DNA of 64,000 nt from NCBI GenBank assembly GCA_016081115.2, contig CM071936.1:90015943-90079942 (forward strand). The letters are read 5' to 3'. How positions within the stretch are numbered: the stretch's first letter is position 1; each line of letters starts with the position of its first letter. Source of the stretch: Rehmannia glutinosa (Eukaryota > Streptophyta > Magnoliopsida > Lamiales > Orobanchaceae). This document shows, one piece after another, positions 1 through 12,139 of this stretch. The notes under the pieces are model-generated. The model was given only the letters and a program-made list of their open reading frames with translations, had not been told where the DNA came from and searched no databases. A program made the translations under genes and the position numbers.

Positions 1-524
1 ATTTCCAAATTATGATTGAATTTTACAGTTTAAAACAAGTATCGATTAGGAAAAAAGGAATGAGCAAAAAAATAAAAAGAGAAAGAAAATTAATTTTTTG
101 TGGCCGGTGTGATAGATTAAATTAATATATCTTTTTGTTAAATTTTAAAACCTGAATTGAAAGCTCAAAATTTGGGGGAGGGCCTGATTTGAGAAAAAAA
201 ATAAAAATTGGGTCTTGATTTAAGAATGTTGAAATTTTGGTCTTGAAGTGAGAACCCAAAATTTGAGAGAGAGCCCAATTTGAGGAAAAAAAAATTGGAT
301 TTTAATTTCAGAAGGTTGAAATTATGAATCTTGAAATAATAGATTTTCTTAAATTTGGGTCCTATTATAAAATTCTCCCATTCCTAATACACCACATATG
401 TTCAGTTCATTCAATATAAGAAGAATGCTTATGATTAATAATTTAGAAGGATACTGGTACTACACCATATATGTTTAGCTAATTCAAACAATATAATGAG
501 TAATCACTATCTACTCAAAAAATA
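1..524. other. AT-rich spacer, no gene seen
   Basis: AT-rich sequence with short purine runs and a loosely repeated phrase around 175-330 (AAATTTGGGGGAGGGCC and AAATTTGAGAGAGAGCCC). I see no convincing coding region or element boundary. Confidence 0.5.
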
Positions 525-533
525 TTTATATTT

Positions 534-923
534 GAGCAAGTCTCTTGTGAGACGGTCTTACGGGTCAAAATCCGTGAGACGGACCTCTTAAGGGCTCCGT
601 CTTGAGAACATAAACCATGAAAATAAATTTAAAAATAACAATGAACCATGAAAAAACAAAAATAAACCCTAAAAACATGAACCATGAAGAATAAACCCGA
701 AAAACAAAAATAAACCCAAAAATTAAAAAATAAACCCTTAAAAAACTAAAAATCCTAAAAACCCAAATCAATTAAAAATAAACCCAAGAAACAAAATAAA
801 CCCTAAAAAAACAAATATAAACCCTAAGAAAAATAAAATATGAAAAAAAACCTTTAAAACTTTGTGTAAGGGTTCCGTCTCATGGATCTAAATCCGTGAG
901 ACCGTCTCACACAAGTTTTTGCC
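534..923. mobile_element. MULE-type MITE, copy 1
   Basis: This 390-bp non-autonomous element is flanked by a perfect 9-bp target duplication TTTATATTT (525-533 and 924-932). Its terminal inverted repeats are about 50 bp. Each is itself a double palindrome built on GAGACGGTCT followed by a CGGxxxxxAATCCG-type hairpin. The interior is an A-rich field of repeated AATAAACCCTAAAAA-like phrases with no coding capacity. The 9-bp duplication is the Mutator signature. The same termini bound the 10.3-kb element at 6081-16374, so this is probably an internal-deletion derivative of that family. Confidence 0.85.
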
Positions 924-1249
924 TTTATATTTATGCTAAATATCATCCAAGTTATAAAATTTATGAATAATTGTTTTTTTAAAACATAATACAAGTTGAA
1001 AAAATTATTGCATCAATATATTTTTTGTATATTACAAATTTTATTAATTTAGAACACTCGTGACTATTTGAAAAGTATACGTACGCCACATCACTCGTAA
1101 TCATATATCTTATGAATCTAACTAGGCGAAAGAGTTGAAATTATAACATCCGACACAATATCTAAATACTTTTTAAATCTCAAAATCTATCTTTTGTTTT
1201 TTGACAAAATCTCAGAATCTGTCTAAAAAAATCAACACATTTGAAACAA

Positions 1250-1641
1250 GAGCAAGTCTCTTGTGAGACGGTCTCACGGATCTAAATCCGTGAGACGGAC
1301 CTCCTAAGTTCTCCGTCTTGAGAACATGAACCATGAAAATAAATTTAAAAATAATAATGAACCATGAAAAAACAAAAATAAACCTTAAAAACATGAACCA
1401 TGAAGAATAAACCCGAAAAACAAAAATAAACCCAAAAAATAAAAAATAAACCCTAAAAAAAATTAAAAATCCTAAAAACCTAAATCAATTAAAAATAAAC
1501 CCAAGAAACAAAATAAACCCTTAAAAAACAAATATAAACCCTAAGAAAAATAAAATCTAAAAAAAAAACCTTTAAAACTTTGTGTAAGGCTTCCGTCTCA
1601 CGGATCTAAATCCGTGAGACCGTCTCACGCAAGTTTTTGCC
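1250..1641. mobile_element. MULE-type MITE, copy 2
   Basis: This 392-bp element is nearly identical to the copy at 534-923, with the same palindromic ends and A-rich interior. It sits in a different target with its own perfect 9-bp duplication TTGAAACAA (1241-1249 and 1642-1650). Two close copies in independent target sites show that the element moved by transposition and was not locally duplicated with its flanks. Confidence 0.87.
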
Positions 1642-1650
1642 TTGAAACAA

Positions 1651-2291
1651 TCTAGTATCCGGACACGTTATGATCATCCTTGATTGTAAACCAAAAATCG
1701 GAGCAATTATATAAACTGATTATGAGAACTCAAAAAGATATACTTCATAATTTTCAATAGTATATAGTTTATGTATCCACTCCACCTCTATGCAGAATTG
1801 TTTGCAATGACAAAAGATATGCACGTAATTTTTTTAAGGAAAACAATAAACATGTATGCACATGCATCCAAATTCTAGCTAGCTTTTCTCCACACTTTGT
1901 CATATTAATAATTATAGATATTATGTTTCCTCAAAAAAAAAATTATAGATATTATGTATATATTACCACTTGAGCAACACAAGATTTGCAAATTACCATA
2001 TGGAGCACCCCCATGGCAGAATATTTCGTCGGTACATGGATTCAGTTACTAGCAAGTTGCAAGACAAACTTTTTATTCGAGCACAGTTTGCTCCAGTTCC
2101 AGCTGATTTCTCAATATGTTCAATTCCAGTTGTTTGAGCCTAATCTTGGAAAGTTAGAATATTGGTTTGCCACATTAAACAATGAACTATGTCTTGCATG
2201 TGATGGAGTCTTGATGAATGCCACTTGATGGGTCCAGATGACAAAGTTTAAATCTCGTGTAGTTTAGTTTAGATAATAAAGTATAAAAATA
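1651..2291. other. Spacer between MITEs, no gene seen
   Basis: AT-rich spacer. A short open frame near 1986-2228 has no recognisable domain and no matching gene structure, so I do not call it. Confidence 0.4.
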
Positions 2292-2827
2292 GACAAAAAT
2301 TCTTTTCAGGCGGTCTAACGGGCCAAAATCTATTAGGCGGATCCAAAACCCGACCCAGTGAGGTTTTTATTTTATTAGTATGGACCGAAATTAGCATTCA
2401 ATTTGGAATGTATATATTAACAGTCCATCGGAAAAGTGTTAGTACATAATTCACTTAAACGTGTTAGTTTTTGTAAGATTGGACAGTGATATAATATCAC
2501 TAGATCACAAAAAAGTACTAGGTTTCGTCAGAAAAAGTATTATTATTAATCCCTCTGAAAGTGTTATTATGTTGTTTACTTGAATATAGTTAATAACCTC
2601 CTAAAATGTTATAGTTTATTAGTTCTCCTGAATAAATATTAGTTTTTCCTTGAAAGGTTTTTAGTAGTTTCTCTACTAAAACGTATTAGTAGTCTCACTA
2701 AAAAGTATTAGTAGGTCCTCTAAAAAGTATTAATATTCTTCTGGTTGCTGGGCCAGTAGGTTGGTTCGGATAGATTCATTAGGTTGGATTTGTCTAACCG
2801 TTAGACCGTCTAACAAGAAATTACCTC
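2292..2827. mobile_element. Diverged MULE-type MITE with palindromic ends
   Basis: This 536-bp element ends in diverged versions of the same terminal palindrome: GGCGGTCTAACGG at the left and GACGGTCTAACGG at the right, on the opposite strand. The spacing from the element tip to the palindrome is the same 17 nt as in the copies at 534 and 1250. The flanks ATAAAAATA (2283-2291) and TAAAAAATA (2828-2836) fit a degraded 9-bp duplication. The interior repeats phrases such as AAAAGTATTAGTAG and has no coding capacity. Confidence 0.6.
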
Positions 2828-2907
2828 TAAAAAATAATGTTTATAAGGCAAAGCGTGAAAAAAACACTATAGTTTGGATGTGTAAATATTTTTCTCTTTT
2901 TTTAATA

Positions 2908-3324
2908 GGCAAAATTGCAAAATTAGTCCTGTAATTAAAAGGCGGTTGCGAAAAGGTCCTGTAAAATACTCAAATTGCAAAATAGTCCTGTAATTATGTA
3001 CGATATTACAAAATAGTCCTGCAAATTGCACAGTTTGCAAAATAGTCATGTAACTTATACTTGAGTCTCAATTTTAGTCCTGGCAATTTGAATTTTTATA
3101 GGATTTCGATCACGTGAGCGACACATGTAACTTCCAATTTCTGATGAAATTAAGACCAAATATGATATTCAAGTACCAGTTACAGGACTATTTTGCAAAT
3201 CATACATTTTGCAGGACTATTTTGCAAAATCATACATAGTTATAGGACTATTTTGTCATTTGAAAATTTTGAAGGACCTTTTTCATCCACCTTTTAGTTG
3301 CATGAATAATTTTGTAATTTTGCC
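2908..3324. mobile_element. MITE with 9-bp duplication and AAAATAGTCCTGTA repeats
   Basis: This 417-bp element has imperfect terminal inverted repeats of roughly 65 bp that begin GGCAAAATT and end AATTTTGCC. It is flanked by a perfect 9-bp duplication TTTTTAATA (2899-2907 and 3325-3333). The interior repeats a phrase like TGCAAAATAGTCCTGTAA in both orientations. No coding region is present. The 9-bp duplication again points to Mutator-type mobilisation. Related phrases recur near 31107-31900, 43541-43657 and 48811-49040. Confidence 0.8.
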
Positions 3325-3687
3325 TTTTTAATATTAAAAGTTTTAAAAGAAAAAAGAAGACAAACATTAGAAACGTGGAAAAATGGTAATCTGATCTAAA
3401 GTGGAAGATGATAATGCAACTTGCTGGGGTACTTGTGAATTATTGGGGGACCTTGTTCCCCACCCACTGCCACCACGCGTTTCAGATTCACAAAGTTTGG
3501 AAGTTTCAACCAATAGTCTTAGGACCTTAGGTTTTTGCTCCACTACTCTTCCCCCTTTTCTGTTTATGCAATCGAATTTGAATGCTTCATTTTTTTCCGA
3601 GTCGAATTAATTGAATAGGCATTTGAAAGCTCCAATTCAAAAATTCTGTTCTTTTTTTTTTTTTTTTTGAAAGGAAAAGGTAATATA

Positions 3688-4260
3688 TTATTGCTGGAAA
3701 TCGTCCAGCATCGAATGAGACAAAAAGTCCATAACATCCTCCCATGAGGTAGACATAGAGTTAGAATGTTTTGCAAACTGAGCTAACTCATGAGCTATGG
3801 AATTAAAATTTCTACTGATCCAAAATAAACTAAGTGTCTGATAAGAAGAGATGAAATACCAGATATCTTCATATATGCTGAGGCAAACTTGTTCGACGTC
3901 TGCATCTTTCTTCGCCGCAAGAAGTACAGAGACAGAGTCCCCAATGATAGAGGCCGAATTAAGCTTAAGTATGTGGGCTACAAGCAAGGCTTCTCGCAGG
4001 GCCAGTGATTCCGCCACGAGGGGATTAGAAATTCCGGGGAATTTTCGGGCCAATCCATGAACAAAGATACCTTCAGAATCCCGAACATATACTCCGATGC
4101 CAGCACAAGTTCTAGGGAGCGAAACAGCGTCGTCAAAGAAGATGTGGGTACCCCGGGGGGCCTTGTCGAAAATGGTGGAGCGGTGGGATAAAGAATCGTG
4201 TTCGGGCCAAGTGTTGGCTGCACGGAAGGAGTGAAGCATGTGCGAAACTCCGGCAACCAA
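3688..4260 (-). pseudogene. LINE RNase H domain
   Basis: About 190 codons are open and match the RNase H (RVT_3-like) domain found at the C-terminus of plant LINE polyproteins. Visible landmarks are a DDAVS strand followed by GIGVYVRDSEG, the helix VAESLALREAL with its catalytic glutamate, IIGDSVSVL with the second acidic residue, and IAHELAQFAK near the end, where the family usually has a His-x-x-Asp/Glu. The domain is better preserved than the upstream reverse transcriptase. It belongs to the LINE at 3654-5461 and is not a host ribonuclease H gene. Confidence 0.75.
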
Positions 4261-4331
4261 AATATGGGACTGCGATTAGGTATCTTCGAAAATTTGCAAG
4301 TTTGGGCGTACTCAAATAGCATTACAAAGGG

Positions 4332-5375
4332 CTAAGAAAAATTCTCCAACATGAGATGGTGTGTTGGAGAGCAAATTCTAGCCCAAATATCCGCCACTGG
4401 ATGAGTAAAGGTGTGGATGACCTCGCTAAGCCCTGCCATGTACCAGATACTAGATGAAGTTGGGCAAAGAAAGAACAAATGGGTCAATGAAGAGTGCATT
4501 TGATCGACAAAGTGGGCAGACATACTGATTGACGATACCCCGACGTTCCAAATTCAACGGGGAGGGCAGAGAATCCATTAAAAATCGCCATGAGAAGTGG
4601 AGAATGCGACTCGGGATTTTAAATTTCCATAGTTTCTTCCATATCGGGTTCGGGCGAAAGGAGCTAGAAGAACTAATGGAATTGAATTAGGGAAAAATGT
4701 CGTGTGCGTGAGGATGGTGTGATATGCCGACTTGATGGTGTATTTGCCTGATTTAGAAAAGTGCCATGTCCACTTATCGTTTTGAGCCGTGAGTGACACC
4801 GGAATTTCCAGAATAAGGCGCGCTTCATCTTCCGAGAATATGTGATTAACTAGCGTTGTGTTCCAATAGTTCTTGGGATGAATTTAATAGGGCGTTGTGC
4901 TTGCGTTAGGAGTAGATTCGAAGTTGAGGAGGAGGTAAAGTTTGGGGGTTTAGGGATCAGCGGTCACCCCAAACCGAGTAGTACGACTGAGTAAATTTGC
5001 TTTCTACAACCAACCAAGAGAAGTCTTGGGCTTCAATAATACTTCTCCAGGTCCAGGATGGGCAATTTACGAGTTTGGCTTCCATGAAACGGACGAGGGA
5101 TAGTATTTAGCCTAAAGGACCGGGCGATAGGAAGACATTTGAGTGAGAAGACGCCAAGCCCCGCTTTTGCCTAACATAGCCAAATTAAAAATCAAGGTCC
5201 TTAAAGCCCGGTCCGCCGAGATTTCGCATGCGTGAGGGCCGCCCATGATACCCAATGTATTTTCTTTTGTCGGGTTTGATCCCCACCGGTAGGACCCGAT
5301 CATGGAGTGAATGTCCGAAATAAGAGCGGGAGTCGAAAGCGAGGACATCGCATATACGGGGATGGATTGGAGCAT
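4332..5375 (-). pseudogene. LINE reverse transcriptase C-terminal remnant
   Basis: These are broken frames from the C-terminal half of a LINE reverse transcriptase. At about 5112-5375 the phrase LQSIPVYAMSSLSTP and a following LIFNLAMLGKSGAWRLL match the conserved block after the RT palm in plant LINEs. At about 4578-4799 DKWTWHFSKSGKYTIKSAYH matches the segment just before the zf-RVT motif. At 4332-4523 a zf-RVT-like tail is visible. Frame changes and stops separate the pieces, and the catalytic RT core was lost to 5' truncation. Confidence 0.7.
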
Positions 5376-5477
5376 GATTTTATGAGAATTTCTTTCGGCC
5401 TTTCGAGAGAGAGAGCGATCATTCCACCAGTATTATGCGCCGATGCGATCTTTGATGTGCGCAAAAATTCTGTTCTT

Positions 5478-6080
5478 AATTATTGGAATTGAATCTAATC
5501 GAATTGAATTTTTGATTTTCGAGTCAAATTCCAGACAATTTAAAAATCCAAATTTGTCGATGAATTGGACAAATTTGGGTTTCAATTACCATACTTTCCA
5601 GATCTAAAATGCAGATTCTCAATAGAATCCCATTTTCTTTTATGAAAAATGTTTTGTTGTAGAGCTCAAATCGTAGTAGTTAATGTTTTTAAATTCGAAG
5701 CGGACACAAAATTGGATTAATGGATTAATAACTGAGTCATTAGATCATTGTTTCAATCGGTTAGACGTTCCTATAAAGTCGATTGGCCCATATCTCTCGT
5801 GTGCGCGCACACACACATATATCTATATAGGGTGTGGTTAAAATGACACCCTCCTTGGGTAAGACAGTTATATTGGCCCATTTTTTCAAAGGTTTAGATT
5901 TAATTAATTTTTAAGCGTTTTTTATTTTAATTGAACAAGGGTAGATTAGCCATTTACCATATAACTCGATTACTTAATTCACGGTCCTCACATATTTTTG
6001 TTTGGCAATTTTAATACGCAGTACATATATGTTAAATATGCAGTATAATAGTGCTAAATGTGCAGTACATATATGTTAAA
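5478..6080. other. Spacer and target repeat of the large MULE
   Basis: No gene is seen. From about 5960 to 6080 the sequence belongs to a dispersed repeat (phrases like GCAGTACATATATGTTAAA). It continues on the other side of the large MULE at 16384 and is repeated again at 16565-16760. Confidence 0.55.
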
Positions 6081-6265
6081 CACAAAAACTTATATGAGAC
6101 CGTCTCACGGATATAGATCCGTGAGATGGAGCCCAAACCCGCACTCCGAAACCCGCAACCCATGGATCGAACTACTAGTCCAACCCGCCCCTACTCCACG
6201 TCTATTTTGATTCTCTATTCTCACTCTCCTATTCTCTCTCTCTCTCTCTTGAATTCTCTCGCACG

Positions 6266-6611
6266 TAGGGATGGCAATGGGACGGGCGGGACGGGTATCT
6301 CAATATCCGCACTGCGTTTCGTCCCATCCGCGGGCGGGCAAGGCCACCCCGTTTTGATTTTTTTATTTTTCTTATATTTTTATCTTATATTTTATATTAT
6401 TAATAATTTTTGACATTATATTTTGTATTATAAATGCATATTATTTATAAAATTTATCATTATATATGTTAAATATAATATTTAATACATGAAACTATAT
6501 TATTTTATATAATATACTTGTAAAATATACAGTAAATATATTAAAAAAATAAAAAAATAACACGGGTCAAGGCAAGGTCGGCACTACGGGTGGGTCATTT
6601 TGCCATCCCTA
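6266..6611. mobile_element. hAT-type MITE (TAGGGATGGCAA termini)
   Basis: This 346-bp element starts TAGGGATGGCAATGGG and ends TTTTGCCATCCCTA. It is flanked by a perfect 8-bp duplication CTCGCACG (6258-6265 and 6612-6619), the hallmark of hAT transposition. Its subterminal parts are G/C-rich and its centre is very AT-rich. It is nested in the left end of the 10.3-kb MULE and has no coding capacity. Confidence 0.88.
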
Positions 6612-7039
6612 CTCGCACGAAACATAAACCATCACCCATGACTTCTCAACCCTCGCCCACATCTCCGAAACCGTCGATTAAGCTATCAAAATCGTCTGTT
6701 CTCTAGCTATTTCTATGATTTATGTGAGCGTGTGTTGATATCGAGCATAGTGATTCGAAGTTTGAAAGCAAAACTAGGTTTTCCTTCAATTTCTGTAATT
6801 TTTTCATTCGTTTTTTTTCTTCGATTCTTTTGGTTCTCTAGTTATTTTGAAAGTCGTTTCATGGATATTTTGGTTCTCTAAACCGTGGTAATTTATGTAT
6901 GTTAGGGTTTAATTTCTGTATGTTAGGGTTTAAATTTCAGTTCATATTTTATTAGAGTTTTTTTAGCATGTTTTTTTCAACTGAAATGTATACTATGGGT
7001 TTAATTCAAGCATGTGTTTTAGATGTATTTTAGGTTTGA

Positions 7040-7745
7040 CGAAGTACCATTGTTTATGAAGTTCTCATGTATATGTATAGTATCAGTTTTGACCTTACAA
7101 GTATTATTTTTGGTCGTAAATGTATCAGTTGTTATACACAAAGTATTACATGTGTTTTACATGTATTTCAGGGTTATGTATTTCGTATATAAATTTTATA
7201 GTATCACTTTTGTTACAAGTACTACTTTTGGTCGTAAAAGTGTCAGCTGTTGTATACAAAGTATTACATTTGTTTTTTATTATGTTATTTACATAAATTT
7301 GTAATACTATGAAAAGTATCACTTTTAATATAACAAGTATCACTTAATAAAAAGTATAACTTTATATATAAAGTATCACCTTGTATGTAAAAAGTATCAA
7401 GTTTGTAATGATATTGTGTTCCATATATTTTTGTATTGAAGTGTATACTATGGGTCTAATTCGAGCATGTGTTTTAGATGTATTTTAGGTTTCTGTAGTT
7501 CGCATATGAAGTGCCATTGTGTTTATGAAGTTCTTATGTAAATGTATAGTATCACTTTTGCCCTTACAAGTATTACTTTTGGTCGTGAAAGTATCAGTTG
7601 TTGTAACAAAGTATTACATGTGTTTTTTATTATGTTGCTTACATAATTTTGTAATACTATGAAAAGTATCACTTTTTATATAAAAAGTATAAATTTTCAT
7701 ATAAAACGTATCACATTGTATGTAAAATGTATAATGATTTTTTAA
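7040..7745. repeat. Field of AGTATCACTTTT-type motifs (left)
   Basis: This non-coding stretch inside the large MULE is filled with degenerate copies of AAAGTATCACTTTT, AAGTATTAC and related phrases. Two blocks of roughly 430 bp (about 7000-7330 and 7430-7700) are recognisably duplicated. The same motif returns between and inside the MULE's genes, for example at 9830-10230, 10800-10890, 12150-12860, 15020-15210 and 15530-15830. Confidence 0.7.
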
Positions 7746-7769
7746 TGATATAGTGTTCCATATGTTTTC

Positions 7770-10700
7770 GTAGGGAATTACATGGTTGATGAATTAGCAA
7801 TAGTTTCTACGGATACGGATAAAAAAAAGAAAGTAGAAAGAAAAAAAGGGTATTACAAAGTAAAGCCCGGAAGTCTGGAGATGGAAAAAGAGTAGAGGCA
7901 GAAAAAGGGAAAGGTGTTGCTGGGAAAAGGAAAGTTGATAAGGATGTAAAACCGAAGAAATAAGAAATTGACGAGGAGGATCAAAATATTGGAAAGAAGA
8001 TGAGGATTTGGAAAAAATAAAGAAAGATGTGATCAAGAAAGGTAATATATAGTGTTTTTAGTAATAATTTTTTTTTGTCATGTTTTTACATTAACACTTT
8101 TTGTAGTGGACGAGGGGGAAGGTGGCAAGAAAAAGAAGAAAGCTAGGTAAAAATGTATTTTCTGCTATCAATACAATTTTCTATGTGAACAATGTGTTAA
8201 TTATAAGATGTTTTCTGATAAATATGTCATATTTAATTGCAGAGATTTCATTTTGCAATGTAAACCTCAAGAGTAGTTTGGTAGTAGACAAAAGAAAGAC
8301 ATAAAAAAAACATAGGCTTTGGGGGTTTGTTGAAGTTTTCAATTGAGTCACATTCCCTATGAATATGGTGAGAAAGCTGGTAAAAATATTAATGGGACCA
8401 GTCAAATGTTGAGATTTGATAATATGGCGTTACTACTGGCGATATTCAGGATGTCTTTTTAGTATCTAGGGAAAGGACAGTTTGATTGTGAAATTAAGCG
8501 GGGAGTGCGTTGTTATTATGGATGAGTTGAATGAGAATTGTGGCATTGATGGTGATAGTTTAGTGCCTAGTTTGAAGAATGTTTTTAGTATGTTATTGGA
8601 TGGTGGTAATGATTTTAAGAGATTGTTTGTTATTTATTATTTGTCGTGTTTTTGACACAAGGAGCAATAGGAAGGTGGATTTGAATTGTATAAAATGTTG
8701 GATGATGTGAATAGAATAAAAGAGTACGACTGGTTTTCATACATTTTGAAAAAGTTGTGTGTGGGAGTGAACAAGTATAACGAGAATCCGAGTGCAAGAT
8801 ATGTTAGTGGTTACGTTATTGTGTTCTTGATTCTATATTTTCATAGAATGAAATGGTGAGGCAATCTTGAACCAACCAATCTACCTACGATTTCTCATTG
8901 GGATGCTAAGAAATTGAAAAAAGAATCAAGAAAAAATTTGTTGGGGTGGGCTAGGTCGGGGTGAATGGGTTCTTGACACATACCCTGTTAGCTCAGAAGA
9001 AATGACAAGTACATCTTGATAAAAAGCGTGATGAGAAAGAGCATGACGAATAAATTGATGAATAAAATGAAGATGATGATGAAGAAATTGAGAAAGAGCC
9101 TGATGAAGAAACTGAGGACGAGCAGCATGATGAAGGTGTTGAGAATCCATCAGATTATATAAATCTGAAGCTACCCAGATGTGATGAGGTTTCGGATGAT
9201 GAGGTGCACAGAATGGCTAGAGATGTAAGTTTGTATAGGGGTGGCAATTTTTGACACGACACGATAGCACGACAAAAAAACGATACGAAAATAGCGGGTT
9301 AGTGTTTAGCCTTATCGTGTTCGTGTCCTTATCGTGTCAACAAGATAAGGACATGAAAATTTTGTGTCGTGTTCGTGTTTTTACGTGTTTACACGATAAG
9401 GACACGAACACGATAGTGACACGATAATGACACAACACGAACACAATAAGGACACGATAATGACACATTTACCTGTTAGTAACACGATAATGACACGACA
9501 CGAGCACTATAATGACATGTTTACCTGTTAGTGACACGATAGTGACACGATAACCTAATATTATGTATGTTTATATCGTGTATTATCATGTAATATCGTG
9601 TAATATCGTGTAATTTATTATCGTGTATTAACATATAAATCATTTTTTTTGTTTTTAACTTATCGTGTCTTGTCGTGTTGACACGAAAATTTTCGTGTTC
9701 GTGTTCGTGTCGGAGCAGATCTTTATCGTGTCGTGTTCGCGGGTGTCCTTATCATGTCTTGTTGTTATCGTGTCGACACGAAACACGACATAATAACACG
9801 ATTTGCCACCCCTAAGCTTGTATATGCTTTAGTGATTTTGTTAAGTATGGAATATCCTTTTTAACCTTAATAGTATGACTTTTATGTCTAAAAGTATCAT
9901 TTTTATTAATATAAGTATACTAGATATGAATCTACTTTTGGTGATATTTCTCAAGTATAGAGCATCAATTTTACCCCTAAAAGTATTACTTTTAGCTCAT
10001 AAAATATCACTTTTAGGGATAAAAGTATTCCATGTATGAGTGTTGTATGTCAAGTATTGTAGTATCAGTTTTATGCCTAAAAGTATAACTCTTAGGGATC
10101 AAAGTATCAAGTATATACTAAAAGTATTTTATGCATGGATGTGAGATGTGGTGATATTTGTCAAGTATACAGAGTATCACTTTCACCCCTAAAAGTATCA
10201 CTTTTAACCTTAAAAGTAAAACTTTTTCACTTACTATTTTGTTTTTTTATAATTGTAGAATGTCCATGAAGCAGTTCTGCTATTCAGGAGGAACTTCAAT
10301 GTTCTAACCAAATTTCACATGGAGATGTTCAACAATCTGAAGCGTGAAGGGAAGCAAGAGAAAAAAATTGCAAGTTCTTCACAGTCTCCGGTGACTGAGA
10401 GCCAGAAGTTCTTTTCTGATGTTAGACTTCATGAGTACATCAATAAAGTTGTGGAGAATTTGAGATGATGAAAAATCTGGCAAATGAGATGCCAAATTTT
10501 GACCTACTCACTCCTGAGAATGCACCTGAGGATGATATTGAAAAGTTTGGTGAAGAAATTCATAAAGAATTTTTTTCTCAAGATGAAGGAGGTTTTGGAG
10601 ATGGTGATGAAGGAGGTTTCGGGGAGGCAGAGGAAAAAGACAGTGAGTGCATGGATGAGCCCTGGCCTGTTGCAGAGAGATAAATTTTTCATTGCCAATT

Positions 10701-11947
10701 TATGAAGAAAAACAAAGATTCACTTGACCATATGAGCAAGAAAGAGAAAGATATCGTTGACTATTGCTTTTTTACTCACAAACGAATGATAGAGTAAGTA
10801 TGCTGAAAGTATTTTAATTTGAGTATCACTTTTTAATTTAAAAGTATAACTCTATGTGCATAAAGTATCAATTTTTACCAATAACGTATCACTCTGAATT
10901 TTCTGACTAACTTTGTATTTTGTTTTCCAAATTTAGGTCAAATATCTTTGCTCATGATGGGGTTCACTTTATTGTCTTTGATGAGATTCAACGATGAGCT
11001 CGTCGAAGTTGATCCATGTAAGCATTTTAGACGTATGATATGTATTGTTTAATAAAGATCCTAGAGCCTCAAAATGTTTTAATTTTAATGCCCAACACCC
11101 TGTAAGTACTACTTTTATCAATAATAGTACCACATTGATTCAAAAAAGTATTTCATTCTTTTAATCAATTTTTTTTTTACAACAGTTGTATCTTTAGAAG
11201 TTGTTCAATAAGGTTGGAGAGCAGGATAATGCAAAAAATGTGAGAGATTACTGTAACCACTTGAAGTTGTCAGGAAATTATAAATATCTGAGTACTGTGG
11301 ATTTGATAAGATTGATTTTGTTTGCGTTTTTGCACTTACTTTCTAACATGAAACGATAAGTCTCTATTTGTTGGAAATGTAGATTTTTATACCAGTATGC
11401 TATGCAACATTACTTTGGCACTGTCATCAACTTTGTGGATCAAAAGGTGCAATATCTTAACAATATGGTGCATCATGAAGATGTTGTTGTTGACTATGAG
11501 GATCTTGCAAAATTAGTGGTAAATAATTATATTTTCTTGTATTATTTTCTATTTTTTGAAAATGTAAGTTGTTCTTAAATGTAATGTAATGGTTAGTGTT
11601 CTTGAAGGAGCAGCAGCACCCCAAAGCTAAAGAAGTTGAACGATATCCATTTTTCATGGCAGATTAATTTGAAAAATATTGATTGTGGTATTTTTTTAAT
11701 TCATCACATGGAAAACTTCAGGGGTAGTGTGTACTCCGATCCAAATTTGTGCCTGGTAAGAATCTTTTTCTTTGTTTTGAAGTTTAATGTAATAAAATCC
11801 TTTGTGTATACTAATTTTTTCCCTTTGTCATTGAAGCTAGAAGAACGACGTAAGTTGAGGGCTTCGTATTATGCAAGGATTGTCCTACATCGTTTGAATG
11901 AAAGAGAGTTCAAATGGAGAAAGATGTTCTTCTGTTCGGAGCTATGA
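7770..11947 (+). pseudogene. Ulp1/C48 peptidase-like gene of the MULE
   Basis: Decayed, intron-containing reading frames follow the plan of the Ulp1-like proteins carried by plant MULEs. A lysine-rich start lies at 7782. A plant-specific N-terminal region follows at about 8500-9225, with phrases like YDWFSYILKKLCVGVNKY and HWDAKKLKKR. A linker lies at 10258-10680, and the peptidase domain is scattered over 10690-11947. In the last part QHYFGTVINFVDQKVQYLNN holds the catalytic histidine, and IDCGIFLIHHMENF holds the catalytic cysteine. The position usually occupied by the catalytic aspartate reads asparagine. Splice-like junctions are visible (for example GAT|GTAAGT near 9225). Stops and frame changes make it a pseudogene. 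In this family the peptidase is thought to act on SUMO-like substrates; its role in transposition is not settled. Confidence 0.6.
9236..9814. mobile_element. hAT-type MITE with ACACGATAATG interior
   Basis: This 579-bp element starts TAGGGGTGGCAATTTTTGAC and ends GATTTGCCACCCCTA, with 8-bp flanks AGTTTGTA (9228-9235) and AGCTTGTA (9815-9822). The flanks differ at one base, as in an ageing target duplication. The interior is almost entirely built from variants of GACACGATAATGACACG and its complement. It lies in what looks like an intron of the Ulp1-like gene. Confidence 0.83.
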
Positions 11948-12139
11948 AGGAGAAAAAGAACAAAAAGATGTTTTGAATTGTAATTTAGAACTAATATTTT
12001 AAGTCTATAAATATACTTTTTGGATGTTATCAGTAGTGATGCTTGATAGGTTAAAGGGATTTGTATAATTCTTTGTAGTTTTTTGGATTTTTTGAAGTTT
12101 AATACTTGATGGGGTACAACTGTGTATGGGGAAAACATG

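Larger units (their letters stand above)
3654..5461 (-). mobile_element. 5'-truncated LINE (non-LTR retrotransposon)
   Basis: This 1.8-kb remnant on the minus strand covers the 3' part of a plant L1-type LINE: the end of the reverse transcriptase region, a zinc-knuckle segment and an RNase H domain. Its 3' end is a poly(A) tail, read as a T run at about 3652-3669 on the plus strand. A perfect 16-bp duplication CAAAAATTCTGTTCTT lies at 3638-3653 and 5462-5477, as expected for target-primed reverse transcription with 5' truncation. The reading frame is broken in several places, so it is not active. Confidence 0.85.

Noticed and set aside
1986..2228. 80-codon open frame
   Set aside because: No recognisable domain and no promoter or splice context; its composition fits chance in AT-rich DNA.
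6126..6413. 95-codon open frame at the left end of the large MULE
   Set aside because: It spans the MULE terminus, a CT-rich tract and the inserted hAT MITE, so it cannot be an evolved gene.
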